DNA of 64,000 nucleotides from Methanobacteriota archaeon (GTDB taxonomy: Archaea; Thermoplasmatota; Poseidoniia; Poseidoniales; Thalassarchaeaceae), in NCBI GenBank assembly GCA_016845365.1, contig JAERST010000024.1, positions 62,001 to 126,000 on the forward strand, in the 5' to 3' direction. Positions 17,821 through 25,314 of the stretch are shown here, piece after piece; within the stretch, counting starts at the first letter, position 1, and each line of letters begins with the position of its first letter. A model generated the notes under the pieces. It had not been told where the DNA came from and did no database searches. It saw only the letters and a program-made list of their open reading frames with translations. A program made the position numbers and the translations under genes.

Positions 17821-18261
17821 TTGGGTCGTGGTTTGTTCTCTGGACCAAAGATGAAGAAGGATCGCAAGCGGTTTCGCTGGAATGAGCGGAAATTCAAGAA
17901 CCGCGAAACCAAGAGGCGCCAAGGTGGCGTTCTGAAGCACGACCCGCTTCGCGGTTCGACTCAGGCAAAGGGAATTGTCATCGAAAAGGTCGGAATTGAG
18001 GCGAAGCAGCCTAATTCCGGAATTCGCAAGGCAGTCAAGATTTCCTTGATCCGCACCGGTAACAAACTCACTGCATTCGCTCCTGGTGACGGTGCGATTT
18101 CATTCATTGATGAGCACGACGAGGTTCTCGTCGAGGGAATCGGCGGACGCATGGGTCGTTCGTACGGTGACCTTCCTGGTGTTCGATTCAAGGTCATCAA
18201 GGTCAACGGCGTCTCTCTGGATGAGATGGTCCGCGGCCGCAAGGAGAAGCCGGTTAGGTGA
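17821..18261 (+). CDS. rps12: Small ribosomal subunit protein uS12
   Basis: Decoding-centre protein of the 30S subunit, 146 residues. [13 protein letters not shown] and the FIDEHDEV segment are canonical. I assign a TTG start at 17821: it gives [16 protein letters not shown], matching the archaeal N-terminus MGKG-F-aGRKL-k in sequence and length. GAGGTG lies six bases upstream. Starting at the first ATG (17851) would lose the conserved N-terminus, and longer frames run into the promoter. The gene is followed after five bases by uS7. Confidence 0.95.
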   Translation: MGRGLFSGPKMKKDRKRFRWNERKFKNRETKRRQGGVLKHDPLRGSTQAKGIVIEKVGIEAKQPNSGIRKAVKISLIRTGNKLTAFAPGDGAISFIDEHDEVLVEGIGGRMGRSYGDLPGVRFKVIKVNGVSLDEMVRGRKEKPVR

Positions 18262-18266
18262 ACATC

Positions 18267-18878
18267 ATGGCTGAGACGGAAGAAGTACAGGAGCAGGCTG
18301 CTCCAATCGCCGGAATCGGAACCATGGTCTTCGGAAAGTGGGATGCTTCCGAAGTTGTTTGCGGAGACCCAGGCCTTGCGCCTTACATCAATCTCACAAC
18401 CATCGGCACACCGCACAGCGGTGGCCGCCACGCAAATGCGTGGTTCGGAAAGGCCAAGCTTTCCGTCATCGAGCGCTTCATCAACAACCTGATGCGCACG
18501 GGCAAGTTTAGCGGCAAGAAGCAGCACTGCGCTAAGGCCTTCGAGGCGGCTCTCGACAGTATTGCTGAGCGAACTGGCGAGAATCCTCTGCAGCACTTCA
18601 TCAATGCAATCGTAAACTCCGCACCTTGTGAGGAAACCACCCGCATCAAGTTCGGCGCGGTCAGCCAACCAAAGGCTGTCGATTCGTCGCCAAGCCGACG
18701 CCTCGATGTTGCACTCCGCAACCTCTCCAAGGGTTGTGCATCTGCAACCGCAAAGAGCACTCGAACCCTAACACAGGGAATCATCTCAGAACTCAATAAG
18801 GCGGCTGCTGGAGACGTAGCTTCCTTCGCCGTTGGCAAGAAGGATGAGATCGAGCGCATCGCAGCCTCGGCCCGATGA
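18267..18878 (+). CDS. rps7: Small ribosomal subunit protein uS7
   Basis: 30S head protein that nucleates 16S rRNA 3'-domain assembly. About 203 residues with the archaeal PYINL and HSGGRHANAWFGKAKLSVIERFINNLM segments, the middle NPLQHFINAIVNSAPCEETTRI, and ending VGKKDEIERIAASAR. The ATG at 18267 follows TTAGGTGA; a GTG three codons earlier overlaps uS12. A hairpin follows the stop by five bases. Confidence 0.95.
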   Translation: MAETEEVQEQAAPIAGIGTMVFGKWDASEVVCGDPGLAPYINLTTIGTPHSGGRHANAWFGKAKLSVIERFINNLMRTGKFSGKKQHCAKAFEAALDSIAERTGENPLQHFINAIVNSAPCEETTRIKFGAVSQPKAVDSSPSRRLDVALRNLSKGCASATAKSTRTLTQGIISELNKAAAGDVASFAVGKKDEIERIAASAR

Positions 18879-18882
18879 TTTT

Positions 18883-18899
18883 GAGACAAGTTTTGTCTC
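18883..18899 (+). terminator. Hairpin after uS7 (possible 3'-end element)
   Basis: GAGACAA-GTT-TTGTCTC, a perfect 7-base stem with a 3-base loop beginning five bases after the uS7 stop. No T-run follows, so a classical terminator is uncertain; it may be a 3'-end stabiliser or processing element. Confidence 0.4.
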
Positions 18900-18946
18900 G
18901 CCCAATTGGACCATTTCCGTCTAGAAAATTTTCGTCCTGTCGACCT

Positions 18947-18967
18947 TTGTATCACGTAGTGATACAA
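18947..18967. promoter_or_regulatory. 21-bp perfect palindrome upstream of EF-2
   Basis: TTGTATCAC-GTA-GTGATACAA: 9-base perfect arms around GTA, five bases before the TATA-like CTTTATGAA at 18972-18980. Start codon is at 19019. This is the strongest palindrome in the window. It fits an operator for a homodimeric DNA-binding protein; no regulator is identified. Confidence 0.65.
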
Positions 18968-19018
18968 TCGGCTTTATGAACCGAAGTCAGGTCGCCGGCC
19001 CATCCAGAGGTTGAGAGA

Positions 19019-21226
19019 ATGGGCCGTAAGGAAGACAACATCGCAAGAGCGACCGAAGTCATGCATACTCGAGAGCGAATTCGCAATCTAGCGATTGCCG
19101 CTCACATCGACCACGGAAAGACCACGCTATCGGACAATCTGATCGCTGGTGCAGGAATGATGTCCGAGGAGCTAGCGGGCAAGTCTCGCGTCCTCGACTT
19201 TGACGAGCAAGAGAGTGCTCGTGGAATCACCATCAACGCTGCGAGCGCCTCGATGGTTCACTCGGTCGGAGAGGATGATTACCTCATCAATCTCATCGAT
19301 ACTCCTGGACACGTCGATTTCGGTGGAGACGTTACTCGCGCTATGCGCGCGGTCGACGGCTGTATCATTCTCGCTTGTGCCGTCGAAGGAACCATGCCTC
19401 AGACTGAGACTGTGGTTCGTCAAGCACTGAAGGAAAAGGTCCGGCCGGTCCTTTTCATCAACAAGGTTGACCGACTCATCAATGAGTTGCAAATCGATGG
19501 CCCAGAAATGATGAACCGATTTGAGAAGATCATCGTCAAGGTCAACAAGCTCATCCAAACCTTCGCTCCAGAAGATGTCCGCAAGGAATGGCAGGTCAGC
19601 GTTCAGGCTGGAACTGTAGCATTCGGTTCGGCATACTACAATTGGGGAATGTCCGTCCCTTACATGCAGAAGTCTGGTCTAAATTTCAAGGATATTTTCG
19701 AGCACTGTGCTAACGATGACCAGAAGGCTCTGGCAAAGAAGGCTCCAGTCCACGAGGTTCTCCTCGACATGGCTGTTGAGCAATTGCCTTCGCCACTCAT
19801 CGCCCAGCGATACCGTATCCCAAACATTTGGCAGGGCGACCTAGAGACAACCGAGGGCCAAGCAATGCTCGAGTGCGATGCATCTGGACCTCTTTCACTA
19901 ATGATCACCAAGATTTGGATGGACCCTCACGCTGGTGAGGTCGCAGTCGGCCGAGTTTACTCCGGTTCAATCAAGCACGGAGAATCTCTCTGGGCGATTG
20001 GAGCTGGCAAGGCCGAGCGCGTTCAACAAGTCAGCATGATGGTCGGCGGCGACCGAATTCAGGTCCCACAAGTCAGCGCAGGAAATATCGCAGCAATCAC
20101 TGGAATCCGAAGTGCTGCTGCTGGTGTAACAATCTCGCGAGACAAGGATGCAGAACCTTTCGAGGCTATTCGTCACTACTCTGAGCCGGTCGTTACCGTG
20201 GCTGTTGAGCCAAAGGCGATGAAGGACCTACCGAAGTTCATCGATTCACTACGTGGATTGGCTAAGGCAGACGCATCTTTGCAAGTCTCAACAAATGCTG
20301 AAACCGGTGAAGCTCTACTCGCTGGAATGGGTGAATTGCACCTTGAGATTACTGTCTACCGACTTGAGGAAGAGCAAGGAATTAAGGTCAAGGTTAGCGA
20401 ACCGATCGTCGTTTACCGTGAGTGTATCGAATCGAATAACGCTGGACGTGCATTCGAGGGTAAGTCACCTAACCGCCACAACAGATTCTACATCGAAGCA
20501 GAGCCACTTCCAGTGGACGTAATTCAAGCACTTCGCGAGGGTCATTTCGGTGACGGAACAGTTCGAAACAAGGATGCCAAGGCAGTTGGAGACAAGTTCG
20601 CCGAGTTCGGTATGGAGAAGGACTTGATGCGCAAGATCTACGCAATCAACGGCACAAACGTTCTCGTTAACGACACAAAGGGTATCCAAAACCTGCACGA
20701 GACTCGTGAGCTCATCATTGAGGGCTTCAACGAGGTCTGCAAGAAGGGCCCACTTGCTGAGGAGCCACTAATGGGTGTAATGATGCGACTCGTCGATGCT
20801 AAGTTGCACGAGGATGCAATTCACCGTGGGCCAGCTCAGACTATTCCTGCAGTTCGAAATGCTTGCCGCGGTGCACTAATCCGCTCTCGTCCAGTTGTAC
20901 TTGAGCCAATGCAGAACATCCGCATCGACGCGCCTAACGATGTAATCGGCGGTGTTACCCGAGAGGTCACTACCCGCCGTGGAATCATCGAAGATATGCC
21001 AGTAGATAGTGGAACAGCTTCAGTCATCGGAAAGATGCCAGTTGCTGAGACCTTCGGATTCTCCAACGATATCCGCGCGGCGAGCCAGGGGCGCGCCGTC
21101 TGGAATACCGAGAATGCTGGATTCGAAATTCTACCAATGGCGCTTCTTGAGAAGACTGTTGGAGAGATTCGCGAGCGCAAGGGACTCAAGCCAGAGATCC
21201 CTGGCGAGGCTTACTACACCGATTGA
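19019..21226 (+). CDS. fusA: Translation elongation factor 2 (aEF-2)
   Basis: Ribosomal translocase GTPase of 735 residues. G1 is AHIDHGKTT, G2 lies in GITINAASASM, G3 is DTPGHVDF and G4 is NKVD. The archaeal/eukaryal C-terminus carries the diphthamide loop LHEDAIHRGPAQ with His602 as the modified residue; dph6 at 7445-8203 would perform the last step. The gene is monocistronic by position: a palindrome and TATA-like element precede it, and an array of hairpins follows. Confidence 0.97.
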   Translation: MGRKEDNIARATEVMHTRERIRNLAIAAHIDHGKTTLSDNLIAGAGMMSEELAGKSRVLDFDEQESARGITINAASASMVHSVGEDDYLINLIDTPGHVDFGGDVTRAMRAVDGCIILACAVEGTMPQTETVVRQALKEKVRPVLFINKVDRLINELQIDGPEMMNRFEKIIVKVNKLIQTFAPEDVRKEWQVSVQAGTVAFGSAYYNWGMSVPYMQKSGLNFKDIFEHCANDDQKALAKKAPVHEVLLDMAVEQLPSPLIAQRYRIPNIWQGDLETTEGQAMLECDASGPLSLMITKIWMDPHAGEVAVGRVYSGSIKHGESLWAIGAGKAERVQQVSMMVGGDRIQVPQVSAGNIAAITGIRSAAAGVTISRDKDAEPFEAIRHYSEPVVTVAVEPKAMKDLPKFIDSLRGLAKADASLQVSTNAETGEALLAGMGELHLEITVYRLEEEQGIKVKVSEPIVVYRECIESNNAGRAFEGKSPNRHNRFYIEAEPLPVDVIQALREGHFGDGTVRNKDAKAVGDKFAEFGMEKDLMRKIYAINGTNVLVNDTKGIQNLHETRELIIEGFNEVCKKGPLAEEPLMGVMMRLVDAKLHEDAIHRGPAQTIPAVRNACRGALIRSRPVVLEPMQNIRIDAPNDVIGGVTREVTTRRGIIEDMPVDSGTASVIGKMPVAETFGFSNDIRAASQGRAVWNTENAGFEILPMALLEKTVGEIRERKGLKPEIPGEAYYTD

Positions 21227-21245
21227 TGTTTGAACGAACACATCT

Positions 21246-21335
21246 GAGTTGTTAGAAATAACAACTCAAGGTTGTTGGAAACAACAAGTTGCGGTTGTTA
21301 GAATTAACACACTACCTCGTGTTTGAACGAGGTAG
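21246..21335 (+). repeat. Three 23-nt-period hairpin repeats plus a stem-loop downstream of EF-2
   Basis: Units begin GTTGTT at 21248, 21271 and 21294, an exact 23-base spacing, each able to fold on itself. Hairpin 1 is 21246-21267 (GAGTTGTTA-GAAA-TAACAACTC), hairpin 2 is 21271-21285 (GTTGTT-GGA-AACAAC) and hairpin 3 is 21296-21309 (TGTTA-GAAT-TAACA). A stronger fourth stem-loop at 21312-21335 pairs CTACCTCG with CGAGGTAG around TGTTTGAA. The segment TGTTTGAACGA occurs at 21228 and again in the last loop. Probably the 3' UTR of EF-2; function unknown. Confidence 0.6.
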
Positions 21336-21400
21336 TTCCGAATGCCTAAGTCCACATTGGCGAGTAGACGCTTCGATTGAGGCTAGGACAAATGAATGAC

Positions 21401-23089
21401 TCAGTTGATGCGAACCAATTGGAAGTCTGTCATGTCTCTCAAGAGGTCGACTGCCGGTGTCTGCTCGAGAGAATCAAGGCAGTCGTGAGCGATAGCGTGA
21501 TGATCCATCGCTCGGTCGAGAGCGTATTGAATCGAACCGTTGGCTTTCAATTCAGCAACTGCTGTCTCTAATTCTGAATCTGGGTCAGTTTCGGTGCCGA
21601 ATAATTTGCGGAATGTCGGCAATTCGGCCCCGCTCTCAAGCGCATGAATCGCGATTAGTGTGCGCTTGCCTTGAACGATATCGGAACCCGCAGGCTTGCC
21701 GAGGGTTTCAGTATCGCTAACCATATCGATGTAATCGTCCATAATTTGGAAGCAGAGTCCGAGATTCAATCCCCAGCGTGCCATATTTGCAACAGTATCA
21801 GCGTCAGCGCCAGCGAGGATCGCTCCGGTCTCTGCACATGTCTCGAACATCGCGCTGGTCTTGCCGGCAATCATAGCGATGTATTCGTCTTCGGAGACCG
21901 AATCGCGGTCTTCGAACTCGAAATCTTCCTGTTGACCTTCAGCCACGCGTCGAACCATCTCTCCAATGGTGCTGACGACGTGGCGTAGTTGAGAATCTTC
22001 GATGTGCTCGCTATCGGCAAGCATCTCAAATCCGAGAGCGAGCATGGCATCGCCTGCGTTGATTGCAGTAGCATCATCGTAGGCGATGTGAACTGCATCT
22101 AATCCACGACGAATTGGATCTTGATCCATGATATCGTCGTGAACCAGAGTAAAATTGTGAATAATTTCGATGCAGGCGCCAAGTGTGTAATGGCCTTCGT
22201 GTCCATTGCCGACTGCATCGCCCACCATGCGCGGCATAATCGCACGCAATCTCTTGCCACCACCGGTGAAAAGATGCGACATCGCACCGCGCAAACGCGC
22301 TTGCTGAATCTTTCCGAGATTATCCTGAATCACATTCTCAACGATGTCGCGATGCTGGCCCAAAGCGGCCAGCACATTTGCAGCTGAATCAGAGGGATGT
22401 GCCACGGACAATTCCCCACACCTGATTATGTCCGTGCACGCGTCATTGATGACTGCATCGATATCTGCATCACCGCCATTGAGGAAGTGTTCTACGATGG
22501 CTTCGAACCAGGGCGCAATCAATTGACTCTTCCAGCGCCCTTGACGCGCCATCATCCCCTTCAATCCTGCATTATCCAACCAATCGATGGCTTGAATCTC
22601 ATTTCGATTGAAATCGACTTCACAATCGGCCTTGACAATCATTACGTGGTCAATCTCGTGTTCGACCCACTCCTCATCCCAGCGACACTTGTACTCGAAG
22701 CGACCGATGTGATTGAACACCCAATTGTCGGTGACCGATCGAGGTATCCCCAATTCTTGGTCCAACTTTCTGCGAGCCGCCTCTTTGACCCCCTCAATCG
22801 GGTCACCGTTTTCTCCATCGATATCCAACGGATGACTGCAACAAGAGTTTGCCCAGACGGCGGGGAAGGTGATTTTCTCAGAGGAGCGTTGTTGGACGAG
22901 GAGCCGACCCTTGGAATCGTAAATCAATACACTAAACGCGCGGTGTCGAATGCCATCACCGAGGTGTGTATCCAACTTGCTTGAGGTGCCAATTACAGCA
23001 TCATGCTCATCGAGGCAAAGGCATGCCTCCTCCATCATCACGGCTTGAGAGGTGTCGTGACCGCTGAGTGCCTCGTCTGTGTCTTGCAT
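21401..23089 (-). CDS. Fusion: type 1 isopentenyl-diphosphate isomerase + GGPP synthase
   Basis: 562 residues with two complete enzymes. Residues about 15-215 form a NUDIX-fold type 1 IPP isomerase: AFSVLIYDSKGRLLVQQRS, the catalytic-cysteine motif NSCCSHPLD, and the WVEHEIDHV glutamates. Residues about 235-562 form a trans-prenyl synthase: GGGKRLRA, the first aspartate-rich motif VHDDIMD, and the second MDDYID. Phe at position -5 from the first motif fits a C20 (GGPP) product. One protein would thus isomerise IPP and condense IPP/DMAPP for archaeal ether lipids. IPK lies directly upstream on the same strand, with its own gap and a TATA-like box between. Confidence 0.93.
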   Translation of the reverse strand: MQDTDEALSGHDTSQAVMMEEACLCLDEHDAVIGTSSKLDTHLGDGIRHRAFSVLIYDSKGRLLVQQRSSEKITFPAVWANSCCSHPLDIDGENGDPIEGVKEAARRKLDQELGIPRSVTDNWVFNHIGRFEYKCRWDEEWVEHEIDHVMIVKADCEVDFNRNEIQAIDWLDNAGLKGMMARQGRWKSQLIAPWFEAIVEHFLNGGDADIDAVINDACTDIIRCGELSVAHPSDSAANVLAALGQHRDIVENVIQDNLGKIQQARLRGAMSHLFTGGGKRLRAIMPRMVGDAVGNGHEGHYTLGACIEIIHNFTLVHDDIMDQDPIRRGLDAVHIAYDDATAINAGDAMLALGFEMLADSEHIEDSQLRHVVSTIGEMVRRVAEGQQEDFEFEDRDSVSEDEYIAMIAGKTSAMFETCAETGAILAGADADTVANMARWGLNLGLCFQIMDDYIDMVSDTETLGKPAGSDIVQGKRTLIAIHALESGAELPTFRKLFGTETDPDSELETAVAELKANGSIQYALDRAMDHHAIAHDCLDSLEQTPAVDLLRDMTDFQLVRIN

Positions 23090-23117
23090 GTCTCTCGTTC
23101 CGCTCGGGATGGGGCCC

Positions 23118-23127
23118 CCATATAATC
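23118..23127 (-). promoter_or_regulatory. TATA-like box for the isomerase/GGPP synthase gene
   Basis: On the minus strand this reads GATTATATGG, about 30 bases before the ATG at 23089, in an otherwise GC-rich gap. Spacing fits an archaeal promoter with a very short leader. Confidence 0.45.
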
Positions 23128-23183
23128 AGAATGGACAAGAATCGAGGAGCCAATCGAATGATTGCGGGGGGATATGTTCCCGT

Positions 23184-23978
23184 TCACTTACATGTTATGC
23201 GGGTTCCGCGTGTGTTGCCATTTTCTAGCAATTCTACGACTCGCTCTGGTTTGCGTCCGTCGAGAAGCCAAACATGTTCTACTGTCTCGGCAATTATTGC
23301 TGCACTTTCCAATTTGAGGAAGATGCCTCCGGTAACGTCCTGGCTTGTGTCGTGCTCCCCTGAGATTGATTGGGAGGGTTGCCAGTGTGGGATTAGTACT
23401 GCCTCAGGGTCAGAAGGTGGGCCGGCGAGTAGCCCTTCTGTGTCTCCGAGTAGGAAGATTACGTGGGTGATTGTTGGGATTTCGGTCGCGATTCTGACCA
23501 TTAGATCGTCTCCGGATAGGATACCGAATCGCTTGGGTGGGTTGCAGTTTACCACATCCCCGAAGGTGGTTGTGACGATTTCTTTGGGCGAGTTTCTGAA
23601 TTGTTCGAGTGAACCGGTGAAATTTGGCCCTGTTTCTCTTGCCCAATCAGAAGGCGGTAGGCTTCTGCTCTCTACGTCTGCATGGGCCAGGGCTTCGCAA
23701 AGGATCGAGTTGAGTTCTCGCATGTCGGCTCGGATTGAGTCGACTGCGAGTATCTGTTCTGTGAGAATTTCTTGCTTAGCTCCGTGGGCAATTTGCCATT
23801 TTTTCGCCTTCAGATGGCCGAATGAACCCGCTCCGTGGACTATTGTTACGGTGTGACCTTTGCTCAGCAGGTTCTGTGTTAATTTTGCTAAATCACTGAT
23901 GATATCATGGTCGACAGTTTTCATGGCGGACTTGTCGGTTATGAGTCCACCACCAAATTTGACGAGTAGATGCGCCAT
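23184..23978 (-). CDS. Isopentenyl phosphate kinase
   Basis: Amino-acid-kinase-fold enzyme phosphorylating isopentenyl phosphate to IPP, the final step of archaeal modified mevalonate pathways. Seen: N-terminal LVKFGGGLITDK, the IVHGAGSFGH loop with the active-site histidine characteristic of IPK, SGDDLMVRIA, and VTGGIFLKLESA. I take the ATG at 23978, nine codons inside the longest frame, because the kinase fold starts there (MAHLLVKFGG). It precedes the isomerase/GGPP synthase fusion. Confidence 0.93.
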   Translation of the reverse strand: MAHLLVKFGGGLITDKSAMKTVDHDIISDLAKLTQNLLSKGHTVTIVHGAGSFGHLKAKKWQIAHGAKQEILTEQILAVDSIRADMRELNSILCEALAHADVESRSLPPSDWARETGPNFTGSLEQFRNSPKEIVTTTFGDVVNCNPPKRFGILSGDDLMVRIATEIPTITHVIFLLGDTEGLLAGPPSDPEAVLIPHWQPSQSISGEHDTSQDVTGGIFLKLESAAIIAETVEHVWLLDGRKPERVVELLENGNTRGTRITCK

Positions 23979-24114
23979 GTATCTCGAGTCGGCCCACAGG
24001 CTCAACGTCTTTGGGTGCTACGGCGATACTATCTGATTTTCAAGCGATTATTGGTGGGCCGATTGACCTCGCTGAGAAGTCATGTTCATTGCTTAGCGAG
24101 GATTGGGGTGCTTT

Positions 24115-24438
24115 GTGTCGTCTGATTCCGAACTCGACCGATTCCAGCGCTGGCTGCAGAGTCGATTGGCAGATGCGGAGAAAATCGAATCGAAGGTTGA
24201 GCGGGAGAAACTCATGCTGAGATTACAAAGTGCAATCCAGGAATGTATTGCATTTCGTGGTGCATTGAGTTCTGCTCCTGAGGTTGCCGACCCCTTTGTG
24301 ATGAGGGAATCACCGGTCCGTTCGGTCAGTGAGGCGGAGGTGCAACGGGCTCCTCGCAATGATGGTCGATGCAAGTCTTGCGCGGCAGTAATGGCCGCAG
24401 ATATCGAATTCTGCCCTCTATGTGGCGAATACCAGTGA
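24115..24438 (+). CDS. Small protein with C-terminal zinc ribbon
   Basis: About 107 residues: an N-terminal amphipathic, probably coiled-coil helix (about 4-45), a variable linker, and a C-terminal zinc ribbon CKSCAAVMAADIEFCPLCG. The GTG at 24115 with GGGGTG just upstream is the likeliest start. Family not recognised. Confidence 0.55.
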   Translation: MSSDSELDRFQRWLQSRLADAEKIESKVEREKLMLRLQSAIQECIAFRGALSSAPEVADPFVMRESPVRSVSEAEVQRAPRNDGRCKSCAAVMAADIEFCPLCGEYQ

Positions 24439-24514
24439 ATCTACTGTGGTCCTCAGTGAGTGCTGTGTGGCTTACGCCGGTTGGGTTAAACGGCCACTGA
24501 GAAGAGTGCTGGAT

Positions 24515-25207
24515 TCACTCTTCTTCGTCAGCCCAGCGTGCTCGTGCGACCACGTACTCAGGGTTGTCATTGTCGATTACGCTGAGGTATTGCGAGGGGA
24601 CGCTCTCTGTGAGGTAAACGGTCACGCCAGCGTGCCAAATGGTCTCGCCTGCTGCGTGCATTTGAGCCGTATCAACCTCGAGGATTGTTGGTAGTGGGAA
24701 GTGAACGTGTCCTGCTTCCGCAGCTGCCCTAATGGATGCAGAGAGGTGAACGTGGGCGCGGCCGCCTGGTGACAGGCCGACGTCGAGTAGGTTCTCTGCC
24801 TCGTTAGGGTCACAAGGGAAATACAGAGCATCAGGGATGTTGTCGGTGGGCAGGTCGAGTTCGATTTCTACGGTGTGGCCGTAAGTTGCACGGATGGTAT
24901 TACCTCGAACTTCGTAGCGACCTTTTGGGTCGGTCTCAGCGATTGCACTGAAGTGGTGAGGTCGAAGCCAGTGGAATCGCTTTCCACGAGATTCCTTGAA
25001 TTGGCGGATGATATCCTTGACATCGATCCATCCATTGATATCCATTTCTAGTTCGAATTTTTCTGGTGCGTGTCGTAGGACGAGGGCTAGCATTCTTGCC
25101 AAGCTGTTTCGTTCTCCAGTGCGCATAATGAATCGCCCTTCGGCGTTACATGCTGGGCAGAGGTGGTCATCGGCGTAGAAGCCGTGATTGGTGCATTCGC
25201 GTATCAT
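24515..25207 (-). CDS. kptA: tRNA 2'-phosphotransferase (KptA/Tpt1) with N-terminal zinc finger
   Basis: Removes a 2'-phosphate from RNA, transferring it to NAD+. 230 residues. Core motifs: LARMLALVLRHAPEKFELEMD (the SK-x-LSxxLRH equivalent), GRYEVRGNTIRATYGHT, the ALYFPC segment, GGRAHVHLSAS and WHAGVTVYLTESVPSQYL. A 25-residue N-terminal addition, CTNHGFYADDHLCPAC, looks like a zinc finger. It is divergent from the thiolase gene. Confidence 0.92.
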   Translation of the reverse strand: MIRECTNHGFYADDHLCPACNAEGRFIMRTGERNSLARMLALVLRHAPEKFELEMDINGWIDVKDIIRQFKESRGKRFHWLRPHHFSAIAETDPKGRYEVRGNTIRATYGHTVEIELDLPTDNIPDALYFPCDPNEAENLLDVGLSPGGRAHVHLSASIRAAAEAGHVHFPLPTILEVDTAQMHAAGETIWHAGVTVYLTESVPSQYLSVIDNDNPEYVVARARWADEEE

Positions 25208-25314
25208 ACGGGCCGGCGAATTGAGTCCCTTTCATGAACCCGCCGGTCGAGTCCGTAGGACTCGTGAACTCAACAGACTCAACGGTTATTGGGCGAAAGC
25301 GTGGCGCTAGGTCT

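Noticed and set aside
18883-18899. Classical intrinsic terminator after uS7
   Set aside because: The stem is perfect but no T-run follows, so it is listed only as a possible 3'-end element.
22397-22984. A 195-residue plus-strand frame
   Set aside because: Antisense to the NUDIX isomerase domain, whose catalytic motifs are on the minus strand.
23068-23856. A 262-residue open frame on the plus strand
   Set aside because: It lies wholly opposite isopentenyl phosphate kinase and the promoter of the isomerase/GGPP synthase gene; it is Ser/Arg-rich with no motif, typical of an antisense shadow.
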